64,000 nt of DNA from Lachancea kluyveri NRRL Y-12651 (taxonomy: Eukaryota; Ascomycota; Saccharomycetes; Saccharomycetales; Saccharomycetaceae). The stretch spans positions 992,001 to 1,056,000 of the forward strand of contig CM000692.1 of the NCBI GenBank assembly GCA_000149225.2, read 5' to 3'. Shown here piece by piece: positions 52,054 through 63,552 of this stretch. Numbering within the stretch: the stretch's first letter is position 1; each line of letters opens with the position of its first letter. Position numbers and translations under genes: made by a program. The notes beneath the pieces were generated by a model, which was given only the letters and a program-made list of their open reading frames with translations, was not told the DNA's origin and did not search any database.

Positions 52054-52464
52054 AAAGAGAAATAAATTCGTTAAAGAACAAACAGGCTGCTAACCGAATA
52101 AAATAGAACTATTTTTATCTCCTTTTTCTCTTCTTCTTCTTCTCTCCCTTTTTTTTTTCTTTCTTTCTTTCTTTTTAACTGTATCACTTGGATGGAGTTG
52201 AGTCACATTCTTTCCGGTATATACTACTACCCTCTTTATCTAAATTTCACTCTATATAACACTTGTTACCATACGTTTATTGACGCCTACACGCTAATTT
52301 TTTTTTGGTACAGGCCACCCACCATGCAGCCCCTGGAGGGTGATGAGGTTCTGCAAAGGGATTTCCAACATTCCTTGCATATGCAGATTATTAAAGATAA
52401 TACTTGTTAAGCGTTTTAAAATATACAACGTACAAAAAAAACTATGTGTTTTAAAACATTAAGC
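52054..52464. other. Convergent spacer SCS2 / RPL32
   Basis: 411 bp between two 3' ends, with a CTT/TTTC pyrimidine tract at about 52118-52176. A 72-codon frame at 52192-52410 shows no recognisable motif and is not called. Confidence 0.55.
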
Positions 52465-53343
<879 letters not shown>

Positions 53344-54280
53344 CTTGATAATTACTTTCCTTAGCGTATCAAAGAAAACGGTATGTATGTAACTATACAA
53401 CGATTTTAACAATAATTGAAGGTTTTTTTTCTTTCGGAAAGGACAACATGCTCAGGCGAGCAAGCACGAAGTGGCGAGGGTAGCGTAGCATGAGGCGTCA
53501 GCCCAGGGGGAGGCCTTCGGGCTAGGCTGGGCGACCAGCAGCGGGGCTGGCACAGGATCCCCTCTGGCACAACCAAGACCGGGAAGGAGACGCAGCGGGA
53601 CTGGCCGCGGGTCTGCTGCCCAGGCCGAGAGTTTCCAGACAGCCAGAAAATATCACAGTTGCACGCACATCACGAAACAGGAAAAAAAAACACGCACCAG
53701 GAAGCCCAAACACCACATGTATTAATTATATTATGGTCGGTAAAAAGACGATACCTTTGCAAACTGGCACAAACCCATAAAGAACATCCGTTTAATCTAC
53801 CATATTTACTGCCCTACCTAGACTTAATTTTGTGAGAACGTGGATACCGCCAATTTTTGTTACTTTCACTCACGTTTTACAGCCTGTCCACGACAATATT
53901 TAATTTAGTTAATGTTTGGGTTCTCAAGACCCAAGTAGCAGTCACATAAAAATTGGAATCACAACTGTATCATTATAAACGACAAATCGTTTAGCTTACA
54001 CACGAATGTCTCCAACGAAAAAAGATGCCTGTATCGGCGAGGCATTGATAGGCGTTTCGAAAGGCCTCGTTCAATGGAAACAGGGAGAAACTTCAAGACA
54101 AACACGAAGAAAGGCATCTCCAACAAACAGATAAAAGATACATCAGTTCATTTTCACCAGTAACTATACGAGTCGAGATAGAACACGTATATAAGTATAG
54201 AACACAAGAGAAACAGTAACATCTTTGGTCAGGCACCACAGCAAATTATACGCAGGACGCTAACATCTCTATAGATCAAG
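53344..54280. other. Divergent promoter region RPL32 / ROX3
   Basis: Holds the GC-rich island (53441-53650), two imperfect Rap1-like sequences in tandem (ACAAACCCATAAA at 53769-53781 and ACATCCGTTTAAT at 53784-53796) that could drive RPL32, and an AT-rich ROX3 upstream region. No protein gene seen. Confidence 0.5.
53441..53650. ncRNA. GC-rich, strongly folding island; possible structured RNA
   Basis: By direct count, 53461-53640 has 123 G+C of 180 (about 68%), against roughly 35-40% in the surrounding intergenic DNA. It contains consecutive stem-loops: GCCCAG (53501-53506) with CTGGGC (53527-53532) enclosing a C(UUCG)G-capped hairpin at 53512-53523; CCAGC/GCTGG at 53535-53550; and GCAGC/GCTGC at 53592-53619. 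I compared it from memory with RNase P, RNase MRP, SRP, U-snRNA and telomerase RNAs and saw no match. Strand and boundaries are unknown; a GC-rich promoter element is the alternative. Confidence 0.35.
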
Positions 54281-54895
54281 ATGACCACCACGAATGAGCA
54301 AACCATACCTGCCTACTACTACTACATAGATCCATCATCTCCGGTATACCAGCCACAGCAACCAAATCCTTTAGATGATCTAATATCTGTCTATGGATTA
54401 GAAGATTTGTCAAGACAAGTGGCCAGAACAAATCCTGACGGTACGAAGGCAGTAAAGTTAAGAAAATCCTACAAAAATCAGATCAACGATCTTTCAGGCA
54501 AGTTTTCCAGTATACCAACAAAGGAAAACACTAATGGTGGAGAAATCTCACGTATTATTTTTCAAAATAACCCTGACATGATGAACAGTGTTCACAACTC
54601 TAACAACATGAATCGGGAGCAGTGGCGTGATGCAATGACGCAAAGAGATTCTGCACTATTTGATCAGAATATGGATTGGAATATGACTCAAAACGTTTTG
54701 GGCCAGTTTGAAAAAAGCTATCCAGCCGAATTTCAATCACACGGTTTCAACGTTGATGACTTAGCGTTTGATTTGGATGGCAGCGGATATTCCACTAAAA
54801 GCAAAAAGAGAAAAAGTAAGTCCAATGGTGGTAGCTCTATGGGAACTCCTACTAGTGACTTACAAGAAGACATAAAGAGAAGAAGACTTGAGTAA
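54281..54895 (+). CDS. ROX3: Mediator subunit Med19 (Rox3)
   Basis: Head-module-linked subunit of the Mediator coactivator of RNA polymerase II. It has 204 residues (220 in S. cerevisiae). The N-terminal half is highly conserved: [51 protein letters not shown] and [13 protein letters not shown]. After a variable Asn/Met-rich segment, [13 protein letters not shown]-like [13 protein letters not shown] and the basic KKRKSKS patch lead to the conserved end EDIKRRRLE. Convergent with GLO3. Confidence 0.97.
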   Translation: MTTTNEQTIPAYYYYIDPSSPVYQPQQPNPLDDLISVYGLEDLSRQVARTNPDGTKAVKLRKSYKNQINDLSGKFSSIPTKENTNGGEISRIIFQNNPDMMNSVHNSNNMNREQWRDAMTQRDSALFDQNMDWNMTQNVLGQFEKSYPAEFQSHGFNVDDLAFDLDGSGYSTKSKKRKSKSNGGSSMGTPTSDLQEDIKRRRLE

Positions 54896-55513
54896 TTGTA
54901 ATAACCGTGCTAATGATTTTAGTGCTTGGAATACGTTTTTTTTTTTTTTTTTTTTTTGATAAGGAATGATATTACCAGATGATTCAGAGCTCTTCATCAC
55001 TCCATGTATGACAAGACCAGGGAGGTATTGAGTTTACCTTGACGGCTTGCTTTAAAACAATCATTGTATATCTGTTTCACCGACGCGCTGCCAGGTACCG
55101 TGCTGGCCTAGAACTGTTTGGCTCGCGTGAATTTACAAAGAGATAGACAACAGAGTCTACGGCTCTCAATTGTACCGTATTTTTTTTTTTTTTTTTTTTT
55201 TTTTATAAATAATCTCGTCCATCTTCAAGCCTCGAGCTTCTATCCATGGCTAGATGGTTTACAGAACCTCAAGAACTCCGACCCTCTAGCTATTTAGAGC
55301 TTTTAAGGCCTTCACTATGTGTTAGACTATTCCTTCGACCGACTTGTAGTTAATTTTTTCAAATGCGTCGACTTCGAAGCATCCATATAATCTTAATATA
55401 TCAATTAAACGTGGAATTATGCCAACGCCTTGAGCTATCTATTTCTTCTTTTCTTTTTCCTTTTTCTTCAAAATTTACACAAAAAGCGGTATACAGAACT
55501 ACGTACTTAACGG
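54896..55513. other. Convergent spacer ROX3 / GLO3
   Basis: 618 bp between two 3' ends with two T-runs over 20 nt (54937-54958 and 55180-55204). S. cerevisiae YER121W, which precedes GLO3, has no counterpart visible here. Confidence 0.5.
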
Positions 55514-56980
55514 TCAGTTTCTCAAGTAGTCCCTCAGGTAGTTTCCTAATTTCTGAGCCCCTTGTTCTACTGCATCTTTCAAAACCTGGAACTCGTCGTC
55601 AGCTCCACTGTTAAAGTCAATGAATCCACCGCGCTGTTGTTGTTGTTGCCGCTGCTGCTGACCAACAACTGGACGACCAAATTCATCCACTTCCTCTTGC
55701 TGTTCTTCACCAAAGTAAGAGGATGACGAGATAGAGGTGGCGTTATTGAAATTGCTCTTCAACTTATCTCTGGCTTCTTTGGCTGCATCATCGTCGTAAG
55801 TGCCGCGACCAAAGTATTGATCAGAAGAGATGGCCTTTTGTTCACCATACTTTGCGGCAACTTGACCAGTATACTTAGGGCCCGAAGCAGCTCTCTTGGC
55901 TTCCTTCTCCTTGACGGCAAGCTCTGAAGCATCGTTCATTGTCATACCAAATCCTAGCTTGGCAAATTTTGGTTGTATAGCGTCGACATTTGCAGATGAG
56001 TTGTATTGTTCTGCTTTAAATTCATCGAAGGGAACACCATCGTCATAGCTTGGAGAAGGTTCCGATTTTATAGAAGGTGCGATTTTGACCGAAGACGTAT
56101 TAGCGGAAGTAGAAATGTAAGAGGAGCCTGGTTTGTTGACTGGGATGACTTCCTCCTCTTCCTCCTTTGCCTCTTTTTCAAATTGATCGAACAAATCTTC
56201 AGCCTTTGACCTGTCAACTTTCTTGGCAGCGAGTCTTGTTGGCTTTCTACTGGAGGATAGGATAGAGTGCTTCTTAGAAGGGCCGGAGGCTAATGTAGAC
56301 GAGGTGGTGGGTGTACCGGCCTTTCTCCTTGAGGAGCCAGACAAGATCGAAGTCCTGGAACCATTTCTAGAATTACCACCATTAACCGCATTACTGTTGT
56401 TGCTTCCAGTATTGGTAGGGGTTAGAATCTTGGGAGATGGTGTGTTCACTACAGGCTTTTCCCAGTTGGAGAAAAAATCGTCGACACTGTTGTTTTTGGA
56501 GGAGGCTGCACTAGATGATTCTGAAGAGTTTTGATCCTCTTCGTCTTCCAATACCAGTTCAGCCGGGTGGACGGCGATGTCTTTCCTGACCTTCTTCTCC
56601 AAATGCTCTTTGTAGTTCTTAGCCACTGCGCTGGTGTACTTCATTCTGGCATCGACGTTGGTACCCAAGAATTGTTTACCGTTGTTCTTCAAGAAAAACT
56701 CACGTGCTCTGTGATTACCACCATGTTTAAACCTCCTCAAATTGTTGATTGTCCACTTGTCCAAGTTGGAGCTTTTGACGAAGGTGATATGGACGCCTAA
56801 ACTTCTGTGTACCGCAGAACACTGGATACACAACATGACACCGTAGGGCACCGAGGTCCAAGTTGGGTTTTTGGTACCACAGTCGAAACAGACACGGTTC
56901 TCCTGTTTCGACGCCAACTTGCGGAATACCTGTGCAGTTAGTTCTTTTGAACAATAAGCTTCGCCCACGTCTTGGCTCAT
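55514..56980 (-). CDS. GLO3: ArfGAP Glo3
   Basis: GTPase-activating protein for Arf1 in COPI vesicle formation, Golgi to ER transport. It has 488 residues (493 in S. cerevisiae). The ArfGAP zinc finger has Cys31, Cys34, Cys51 and Cys54 ([23 protein letters not shown]) with the catalytic arginine finger at Arg59. A Ser/Thr-rich middle and a basic [12 protein letters not shown] stretch (coatomer-binding BoCCS type) follow. The C-terminal Glo3 motif contains [11 protein letters not shown] and [12 protein letters not shown] glutamine run (about residues 440-450) is present. On chromosome V in S. cerevisiae. Confidence 0.96.
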   Translation of the reverse strand: MSQDVGEAYCSKELTAQVFRKLASKQENRVCFDCGTKNPTWTSVPYGVMLCIQCSAVHRSLGVHITFVKSSNLDKWTINNLRRFKHGGNHRAREFFLKNNGKQFLGTNVDARMKYTSAVAKNYKEHLEKKVRKDIAVHPAELVLEDEEDQNSSESSSAASSKNNSVDDFFSNWEKPVVNTPSPKILTPTNTGSNNSNAVNGGNSRNGSRTSILSGSSRRKAGTPTTSSTLASGPSKKHSILSSSRKPTRLAAKKVDRSKAEDLFDQFEKEAKEEEEEVIPVNKPGSSYISTSANTSSVKIAPSIKSEPSPSYDDGVPFDEFKAEQYNSSANVDAIQPKFAKLGFGMTMNDASELAVKEKEAKRAASGPKYTGQVAAKYGEQKAISSDQYFGRGTYDDDAAKEARDKLKSNFNNATSISSSSYFGEEQQEEVDEFGRPVVGQQQRQQQQQRGGFIDFNSGADDEFQVLKDAVEQGAQKLGNYLRDYLRN

Positions 56981-57319
56981 CTCTTTTAGGTGTTTGTCTA
57001 TTTGCTTGTCTGTGACGTGATGTGAGCTGGTTGTTTATAAAGGAATGCCTTTTCAGTGTTTTTTGACGGACACAGTTTCCAGACAAGAGCAGAAGAAGCT
57101 GTCCCTGTCTCCGTCAAGAACGATACATGGCAACACTCTGCAGTAAATTTAGAAGAATAATAATAAAGGATAAAGCGATAAACGATTATGGAATAATTAG
57201 AAGACGTTGGACATATAAAAGAACAAGTGAAGGGCAAGATACGGATACGAGGATGGAGACACAAAAGAGAATACAATCTTTTTTGAATTAAAAAAAAAAA
57301 AAAAAAAAAAAAAAGAATT
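56981..57319. other. Intergenic region GLO3 promoter / MRX3 3' end
   Basis: 339 bp with an A-run of about 25 at 57290-57314. No gene seen. Confidence 0.55.
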
Positions 57320-58033
57320 TCAGAAAGTGTTAATGCGTGACGCATACTTAAACCATTTGGGTTCGACTAGGATGCACGTCGCATCGGCAAAGATTGTAGG
57401 CTTGGACCGGACAATGGAGAACCAGGAGGATTTTGGAACCGATTCCAAAGTTCCCTTGATCACGCATTTTCTGCCCTTGTTCTCCACGACACGGGCTCTT
57501 AGCACCACCGTACTGTCCTTAGGAACGTCTTTGTGGAAGTCTATATCTAGTTTAGCGGTAACACCACGTTTGTGAGGTAGAGAAGGGAAACCGCAATAGC
57601 ATAGTGCCTCGTCAAGAAGCAGAGCGAGGATTCCCTTGTGAACTTTACTCTTTTCATTGCCCAAGTTGTTGCCCAGGTGATAGAATGCTATGAGTTCCTT
57701 TTTACTCTCATCCTGGAACACCAGGGGATCAATTTCCAAATGAGCTGGCCCGTATAACAAACCTTGACCAACATGATAATGCTGATGTTGAAGAGGAATC
57801 TTTTCGCTTTGGTTCGTCTGTTTAACGTTAGGATCAGAAGCCAGTTTTTTGTATAGCGGCAATTCTGCCAGATTGCCAAGCACGTCTACTCTTTGGGAGT
57901 CTAGTGGCTTTTTCAACGTTTGGATGTTACCGTCTTCGTCGACAGAGCGCCAAGGTCTAGCAAACGTCGCAAAGCCTGTCGTGAAACCAACTGCCGGTAA
58001 GACGACGTTCCTGCCAATCATTCTGAAAGCCAT
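57320..58033 (-). CDS. MRX3: Mitochondrial hotdog-fold thioesterase-like protein (Mrx3/Fmp10 family)
   Basis: Protein of 237 residues of the thioesterase superfamily related to S. cerevisiae Mrx3 (YBL095W) and Fmp10, mitochondrial proteins of unclear function; Mrx3 has been found with mitochondrial expression complexes. N-terminal hydrophobic/basic leader MAFRMIGRNVVLPAVGFTTGFATFARPWR suggests mitochondrial membrane targeting. The hotdog core includes HKGILALLLDEALCYCGFPSLPHKRGVTAKLDIDFHKDVPKDSTVVLRARV and CVIKGTLE. Synteny (next to ROX3, strand as expected) favours MRX3 over FMP10. A substrate is not known. Confidence 0.85.
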   Translation of the reverse strand: MAFRMIGRNVVLPAVGFTTGFATFARPWRSVDEDGNIQTLKKPLDSQRVDVLGNLAELPLYKKLASDPNVKQTNQSEKIPLQHQHYHVGQGLLYGPAHLEIDPLVFQDESKKELIAFYHLGNNLGNEKSKVHKGILALLLDEALCYCGFPSLPHKRGVTAKLDIDFHKDVPKDSTVVLRARVVENKGRKCVIKGTLESVPKSSWFSIVRSKPTIFADATCILVEPKWFKYASRINTF

Positions 58034-58143
58034 GCTGCTATTGGTAGAGAACTAATTGGTTGGATCTTGGAGGATGAATATTTACGTGTCTTGTGGAAGT
58101 AGGGGAGCTTCACGGGCATGTATGCGTAATGAGCATGGGGCGG

Positions 58144-58170
58144 AAGGAGGAGGGAGGGAGAGGGGGGGGG
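58144..58170 (+). repeat. G-rich tract with G-quadruplex potential
   Basis: Alternating GG/GGG and A ending in nine G in a row (58162-58170). GGG-A-GGG-AGA-G9 satisfies the four-run G-quadruplex pattern. Confidence 0.7.
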
Positions 58171-58195
58171 CGGTTAGTAGCCTATAGAAGAAACC

Positions 58196-58255
58196 ACGGG
58201 ACGACGGGATCACGGGACGACGGGATCACGGGACGACGGGATCACGGGACCACGG
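58196..58255 (+). repeat. Period-8 minisatellite ACGGGA(C/T)(G/C)
   Basis: Seven and a half copies of an 8-bp unit, alternating ACGGGACG and ACGGGATC so that a 16-bp unit repeats three times, ending ACGGGACC ACGG. GC-rich and nearly perfect, which suggests recent expansion. Confidence 0.9.
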
Positions 58256-58915
58256 CGCTCATATCAGTGTAAATTCCGTGTCGTTACAGACGTATATGCA
58301 CGTGACACCCCCAAGCGACAGCCCCCTGGACTCAAAATGCATGAAAATAAGGAAAGATGTGGGGGGCGGTGGTGGGCGCGGGAGAGGGTGCGGGAGTCCG
58401 TCGAAAAGGCTATTTCTCTCGCTATTAGCTGACGCTGACACCTCGAAGACCAGCCCGTAGGAAAAGTCGCTACCCGGGGAAAAAACAAAAACGCAAATAG
58501 ATGTAAAAGCAAGGAGAACCGGCAGTGTGGGATACGGCTGGAGAAGACTGGGATAATCTGCCAAGAGGGTGAAGCGGACCAAGCAAAAAGCCTTGGCTCT
58601 CCGCAGACAGGGCTCCAGGAACCATAACATGGAAACTCGAGCAAGCGTAAGGTCCCGTATGAATCATGGAGCTCCGGAATATTGGGTTGCAATGAGGTTT
58701 GGTTTATGCTTTATCCGGCAGTGGCTATTGTCGAAAATGCTGGAACGTGGCCGTATAGCAGTATGCCTCCGAGCAAAAAAACAGGACTACATCAAGAGGA
58801 GTTGGTTACGTAATTTTTTTTGGCCAGACAAAAAATGCTTCTGATCATACAACACTTTAAATCTTTGCTATTGGCACACAGTTGCTATCGTACTACGTCC
58901 TGGGATGAAAGTTGG

Positions 58916-58936
58916 TATATATATATATATATATAT
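58916..58936. repeat. TA dinucleotide repeat
   Basis: About ten TA units around 165-185 bp upstream of the transporter start; may also serve as TATA region. Confidence 0.7.
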
Positions 58937-59100
58937 ATGTGTGTTCTTCTCTCAACGAACCTTCTGCTCTCCTGGCTTTTAGATCTTTTCTTTTTCCTTT
59001 TCTTCTCTCTCTGTATCGTTAAGACTAGATCAATCTACTGGAATAAACTACTACATTGAATTATTAGATCAAATAATCGATAAAAAATACAGCAGCTATA

Positions 59101-61050
59101 ATGTCTGATAATTCTTCAAGCACGGCCTCTTCCAATGAAAAGGCGCATGCTAGCTACTACTCGAACGCAGACCAAAACGTCGTTCCTACAGGCGGGGTCT
59201 TGAAACCAAAAACTGGAGACTCGTCGTTTTTGGGCGAAGACACGGAGTTTACCGCATCTCCAGACCCTGAAAACGACAACGTGTTGGCAGAATATTCGGT
59301 CGAACAGGTTATGAACATGGGCCGTAGTTTTGCCAAGAAGTATGATCTGCCAAATGAAGACGACATTTTCGGCCGTGCCGCAGCGCTGGCTCGTAACCCT
59401 ACCGCCTATGACCACATGTCATTTTTGAAAGAAGATGAAAGGCTGGCCTGCTACGATGAAATCCACCATCCGTGGCGCGCCCCAAAAAAGCTGTTGGCCA
59501 TCATTGCCGCTTCTGCAATGGGTGCCGCAGTGCAAGGTATGGATGAAACTGTTATCAACGGTGCTAACCTGTTTTACCCTCGTGAGTTGGGTCTAGGCAG
59601 TGGCTCCAAACGTGACAACTGGTTGGAAGGTTTGGTCAACGGTGCTCCATATCTATGCTGTGCTGGTCTCTCGTGCTGGACCACCGATTGGCTGAACAAC
59701 CGACTAGGAAGAAAGAAAGTCATCTTTCTAACCTGTGCCATATCTGCTGTGACTTGTTTCCTGCAGGCCTTTGGCCCTGCTGGTGTCCGCGGATGGCATT
59801 ATCTGTTTGCCATGAGATTTTTGCTGGGTTTTGGTATCGGTCCCAAATCCGCTACCGTTTCCGTGTACTTGGCCGAGTGTAGTACGAAGCAGCTACGTGG
59901 GATCATCTGCATGAACTGGCAAACGTTTACCGCATTCGGTATCATGTGGGGTTATGTGTTTTCATTGATATTCTACCGTGTCGGTCGTGCTGGTATCGCG
60001 GGTGGTTTGAACTGGAGGTTGATGTTGGCAAGTGCTATGATTCCTGCAATTTTTGTTCTGTTCCAAATTCCCTTCTGCCCCGAATCCCCACGTTGGTTGA
60101 TGGGTAAAGGCCGTTACAAGGAGGCCTACGAATCTACCGTGCAAATCAGAAACCACAAGATTTTAGCCTCTCGTGACTTGTTTTATCAGCACGTTTTGTT
60201 GATGGAAGAAAACTCTTTGCAAATCCCATATTTGCAAAGACTAAAGGAAGTCTTCTCCGTCAGAAGAAACAGAAACGCCTTTATCGTTGCCTTCATTTGT
60301 GCCTTCATGCAACAGTTCTGTGCCATTAACGTCATTGCTTATTACTCCTCCGCCATCTTTTTGAAATCCGGATTCACCGAGATATCTGCCCTATGTGCTT
60401 CGTTGGGGTTCGGTTTAGTCAACTTCTTTTTTGCCATTCCCGCTTTCTTTATGATCGATCGTTTTGGTAGGAGGTTTTTGCTGCTAAACACTTTCCCCTG
60501 GATGGCTGTCTTTTTGCTAGTAACCGGGTTTTCCTTCTGGATCAAAAATGACCAAGCCAGCATCGGTGTTATCTCTATGGGTATTTACGTCTTCGCTGCC
60601 ATTTATTCATTTGGTTGTGGTGTGGTTCCTTTTGTTATTGCAGGTGAAGTGTTCCCATTATACATTCGTGCTATTGGTGCCTCTCTATTCACCACCATTC
60701 TATGGGGTTTCAACTTCATCCTATCCGTCACATGGCCAAGCATGTTGCCTGCAATGAAACCCCAAGGTGCATTCGGCTTCTATGCGGCTTGGAATGTCGT
60801 TGGTTGGTTCCTAGTCTACTTCCTAATGCCCGAGACTAAACAGTTGACATTAGAAGAACTTGATGAGGTCTTTGAGGTACCTTTGAGGGAGAGAGTTAGA
60901 TATCAGTTCAAACAGTTATGGCCAGACTTCCAGGAATACTTTTTGAGACGTAAGAATGTTCCTAGACAACCTCCTCTAGATAGACACCATAGATTGGCCG
61001 TCAAAGCTTCCGAATGGAATGACAAGGCTGAGGTTGAACAGATCGAATAA
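59101..61050 (+). CDS. MFS sugar/polyol-type transporter, not syntenic in S. cerevisiae
   Basis: Major facilitator superfamily protein of 649 residues with about twelve spans (about residues 138-580) and long cytoplasmic ends. Sugar-porter marks are present: NRLGRKK after span 2, RFLLGFGIGPKSATVSVYLAECS, PESPRWLMGKGR, the DRFGRRFLL loop and PETKQLTLEELDEVF. The N-terminal segment AASAMGAAVQGMDETVINGANLFYP resembles the filamentous-fungal ITR/FST1-like branch (AAVQGWDQTGSNGANL pattern, from memory) rather than the S. cerevisiae HXT or ITR proteins. The first 130 residues carry a conserved-looking NMGRSFAKKYDLPNEDDIFGRAA stretch. Substrate unknown. It stands at a rearrangement point between MRX3 and BNA4. 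Confidence 0.9.
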   Translation: MSDNSSSTASSNEKAHASYYSNADQNVVPTGGVLKPKTGDSSFLGEDTEFTASPDPENDNVLAEYSVEQVMNMGRSFAKKYDLPNEDDIFGRAAALARNPTAYDHMSFLKEDERLACYDEIHHPWRAPKKLLAIIAASAMGAAVQGMDETVINGANLFYPRELGLGSGSKRDNWLEGLVNGAPYLCCAGLSCWTTDWLNNRLGRKKVIFLTCAISAVTCFLQAFGPAGVRGWHYLFAMRFLLGFGIGPKSATVSVYLAECSTKQLRGIICMNWQTFTAFGIMWGYVFSLIFYRVGRAGIAGGLNWRLMLASAMIPAIFVLFQIPFCPESPRWLMGKGRYKEAYESTVQIRNHKILASRDLFYQHVLLMEENSLQIPYLQRLKEVFSVRRNRNAFIVAFICAFMQQFCAINVIAYYSSAIFLKSGFTEISALCASLGFGLVNFFFAIPAFFMIDRFGRRFLLLNTFPWMAVFLLVTGFSFWIKNDQASIGVISMGIYVFAAIYSFGCGVVPFVIAGEVFPLYIRAIGASLFTTILWGFNFILSVTWPSMLPAMKPQGAFGFYAAWNVVGWFLVYFLMPETKQLTLEELDEVFEVPLRERVRYQFKQLWPDFQEYFLRRKNVPRQPPLDRHHRLAVKASEWNDKAEVEQIE

Positions 61051-61715
61051 AGTACCGGCTACTTATAATTACCGACCTAATTTTTGCTCTACCTCCTTTT
61101 TTGTTTCCCTTTGTGTTTCTTATCACTTGTTAAATCACAAAATTTTGCTTTCTAGTATCAATTTTCCCTTTACTTTTCACATTGTTTGTTCTATTTCTTC
61201 CATTATTAACTTTTGTATGTATGTGTACGTTATACGACGTTTTTATCCAGCTTCTAATGATATTTGATGATTGCATTCGGTTGGTTGTACAAAACTGCCA
61301 GTGGCTCAAGTTCCAAATGCTAGTTGTTCAGAAAGCCTTTGATGTGATTTTTCTTTCATCCATCGAAATGCATGCGTAGAGAATAGCTATGGAATGCCAC
61401 ATAATTTCCAAAAAAAATACCCCTTTTCTCTCCAGTTTTTGGTATGTACTCTAAAACTGCATGGGCAAAAAAACTCGAGATGTTTGGAAATGTTTTGGGC
61501 AAGTGATTAGATGCTATTTGTCCTCCCAGTACAGAGTAATAAATGGGTGGTACGTCACCTCTTTTTATGTCCCGGTATCTACGTCTTTACGACATTTTTT
61601 TTCTCGCTGATTTTAAACTTTCAATGGACGGAGAAAACCCAACCGACTCTTTTCAACACCTGACGACGCTTCAAAAGGCATAGCACATCTAGAAGATAAA
61701 AAGAGTAACATATCA
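61051..61715. other. Intergenic region transporter 3' end / BNA4 promoter
   Basis: 665 bp. T/C-rich 3' flank of the transporter at 61078-61200, then the BNA4 upstream region. No further gene seen. Confidence 0.5.
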
Positions 61716-63104
61716 ATGCCTGAATCTGTTGCTGTTGTAGGTGCTGGGTTAGTAGGGTGTTTAGCATCTATTGCTCTAGCAAAGAGAGGCTACCAAGTTA
61801 GCTTGTTTGATTATAGAGAAGACCCTAGAAAAGCTTCCACGACCGATCGTAATCTGAGGTCCATCAACTTAGCAATTTCCGACCGTGGCATAACTTCGCT
61901 TAAATACATTGATGAGGAGATTGGTGAGCGTGTGTTGAAAGACATAATTCCCATGAAAGGTCGTATGATTCATGACTTGCAAGGCAATCAAGAATCACAG
62001 ATTTATGGCCTTTTCGGTGAATGTATAAATTCTATTGACCGCGCCGTATTAAATAATAGTTTGCTTGGTGAAGTTGACAAACTCAAAAATGTTCAGGTCG
62101 AATATGCACACAAGTTAGTGAGGATCAAGTTTTCTGATAGTGTCCAAACCTGTTTATTTTCTACAGAAGATGGAGTCCGGGAGCTTGGATTTGATTTTGT
62201 CGTTGGCTGCGATGGTGCCTATTCCACCACTAGATACCAGATGCAACGTGAAATGAGAATGGATTTTGCCCAGGAGTACATAGATTGCTGCTATATCGAG
62301 CTGTACATTCCACCAGCAGCTGACTACAACAAGGAATTTAAAGGCAAATTTTCAATATGCCCCAACCATTTGCATATTTGGCCCCGCCATAATTACATGC
62401 TGATTGCGCTAGCCAATGTAGATGGCTCCTTTACATCTACATTTTTTGGACCTTGGTCTTTAGTAGAGAGACTAGATTCGAAGGATAAAATTGAATCTTT
62501 TTTCAAGGAAGAATTCCCTGATGCTGTTGAATTGATTGGATTAGAAAATGCTGTTTATGCATTCGAAAACCATCCTAAAGGTGCCCTTATGTGCGTAGAG
62601 TGCAAGCCTTACCATGTTCCAGGTGGCAAAGGAATTATCCTTGGTGACGCAGCACATTCGATGGTACCATTCTATGGCCAAGGTATGAATTGTGGTTTTG
62701 AAGACGTTAAAGTTTTAATGCGGTTATTGGACAAATACAAGGGAGACAGACAAAGAGCCTTTGATGAATACTCGCACTCGAGACACGAAGATTTGGTTGC
62801 AATTATCGACTTGGCAAAAAACAATTATAAAGAGATGTCTCATAAAGTCACTTCCAAATTGTTTCTTTTGAGGAAAAAACTAGATTATATGTTAGGGAAA
62901 ACTCTGAAGGACAGATGGCTACCTTTATACACCATGGTTTCATTTAGAGCAGACATTCCATACCATAAGGCAATTGAAATTGAAAAAAGACAACAAAGAG
63001 TGTTGAGATATCTACAGGCTATTATTATTGCTGCCGTGTCTCTGAGTGGCTTTAAGGTTGCAGGATATTTGTACAGAATACTAAGACTGCGTTATAGAAG
63101 ATAA
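61716..63104 (+). CDS. BNA4: Kynurenine 3-monooxygenase
   Basis: FAD-dependent outer-mitochondrial-membrane enzyme of de novo NAD synthesis from tryptophan, converting kynurenine to 3-hydroxykynurenine. It has 462 residues (460 in S. cerevisiae). FAD-binding [19 protein letters not shown] is at residues 7-25, with the second nucleotide motif [10 protein letters not shown] near 165 and [21 protein letters not shown] near 310-330. A hydrophobic C-terminal anchor (about 433-455) ends in basic RLRYRR. Presence of BNA4 argues against the Candida glabrata group, which lacks the BNA pathway. Same strand as BRN1 as in S. cerevisiae, but the pair is inverted relative to MRX3. Confidence 0.98.
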   Translation: MPESVAVVGAGLVGCLASIALAKRGYQVSLFDYREDPRKASTTDRNLRSINLAISDRGITSLKYIDEEIGERVLKDIIPMKGRMIHDLQGNQESQIYGLFGECINSIDRAVLNNSLLGEVDKLKNVQVEYAHKLVRIKFSDSVQTCLFSTEDGVRELGFDFVVGCDGAYSTTRYQMQREMRMDFAQEYIDCCYIELYIPPAADYNKEFKGKFSICPNHLHIWPRHNYMLIALANVDGSFTSTFFGPWSLVERLDSKDKIESFFKEEFPDAVELIGLENAVYAFENHPKGALMCVECKPYHVPGGKGIILGDAAHSMVPFYGQGMNCGFEDVKVLMRLLDKYKGDRQRAFDEYSHSRHEDLVAIIDLAKNNYKEMSHKVTSKLFLLRKKLDYMLGKTLKDRWLPLYTMVSFRADIPYHKAIEIEKRQQRVLRYLQAIIIAAVSLSGFKVAGYLYRILRLRYRR

Positions 63105-63552
63105 AAAAAAAAGCTTTATCTTTTTAGATTCAAGAATAGAGGATTCCATTTGTTCCCTCACTAAATTTATAAGCAAGTATCATTAATATTAGACAGACCA
63201 GAAATGAAAGTGAATAAAATGCACAATAGAACCAGACAACCTTTAAATGCCTCCATCACTACTTTGCACATACGCCGCTTTACCGGGTGGCCGACCTTTC
63301 CTTATTAATCAGATACTAAAAATAAACTACGTATCCCCCCAGCTTCTTCTAAATTAAAACATACTTTGATGTATTAATATTGGCCAAGTATCGCAATTTG
63401 GAGGTCAATATCAAAATCACTATAAACGTGTAACATAGAAAATGTAAATAAACACATAGCACGTCAAGAAAATCATGGGCAAATTGTGCTGGCATGAGTG
63501 GTTATCATCAGTAGAGCACACTGGCCTGACTTTCTGTCCATAAAGGTTAAAT
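63105..63552. other. Intergenic region BNA4 / BRN1
   Basis: 448 bp of AT-rich spacer with a short GC-rich patch near 63265-63295. Nothing else recognised. Confidence 0.5.

Larger units (their letters stand above)
58034..59100. other. Divergent promoter region MRX3 / transporter
   Basis: 1067 bp containing a G-rich tract and period-8 minisatellite (58144-58255), a TA repeat (58916-58936) close to the transporter start and a T/C-rich stretch (58981-59012). No protein gene supported; frames here are short and unconserved in appearance. Confidence 0.5.

Noticed and set aside
52192-52410. 72-codon frame between SCS2 and RPL32
   Set aside because: Lies across two 3' ends; composition typical of random AT-rich DNA.
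53522-53716. 64-codon minus-strand frame in the GC-rich island
   Set aside because: Open because of GC content; the island looks structural rather than coding.
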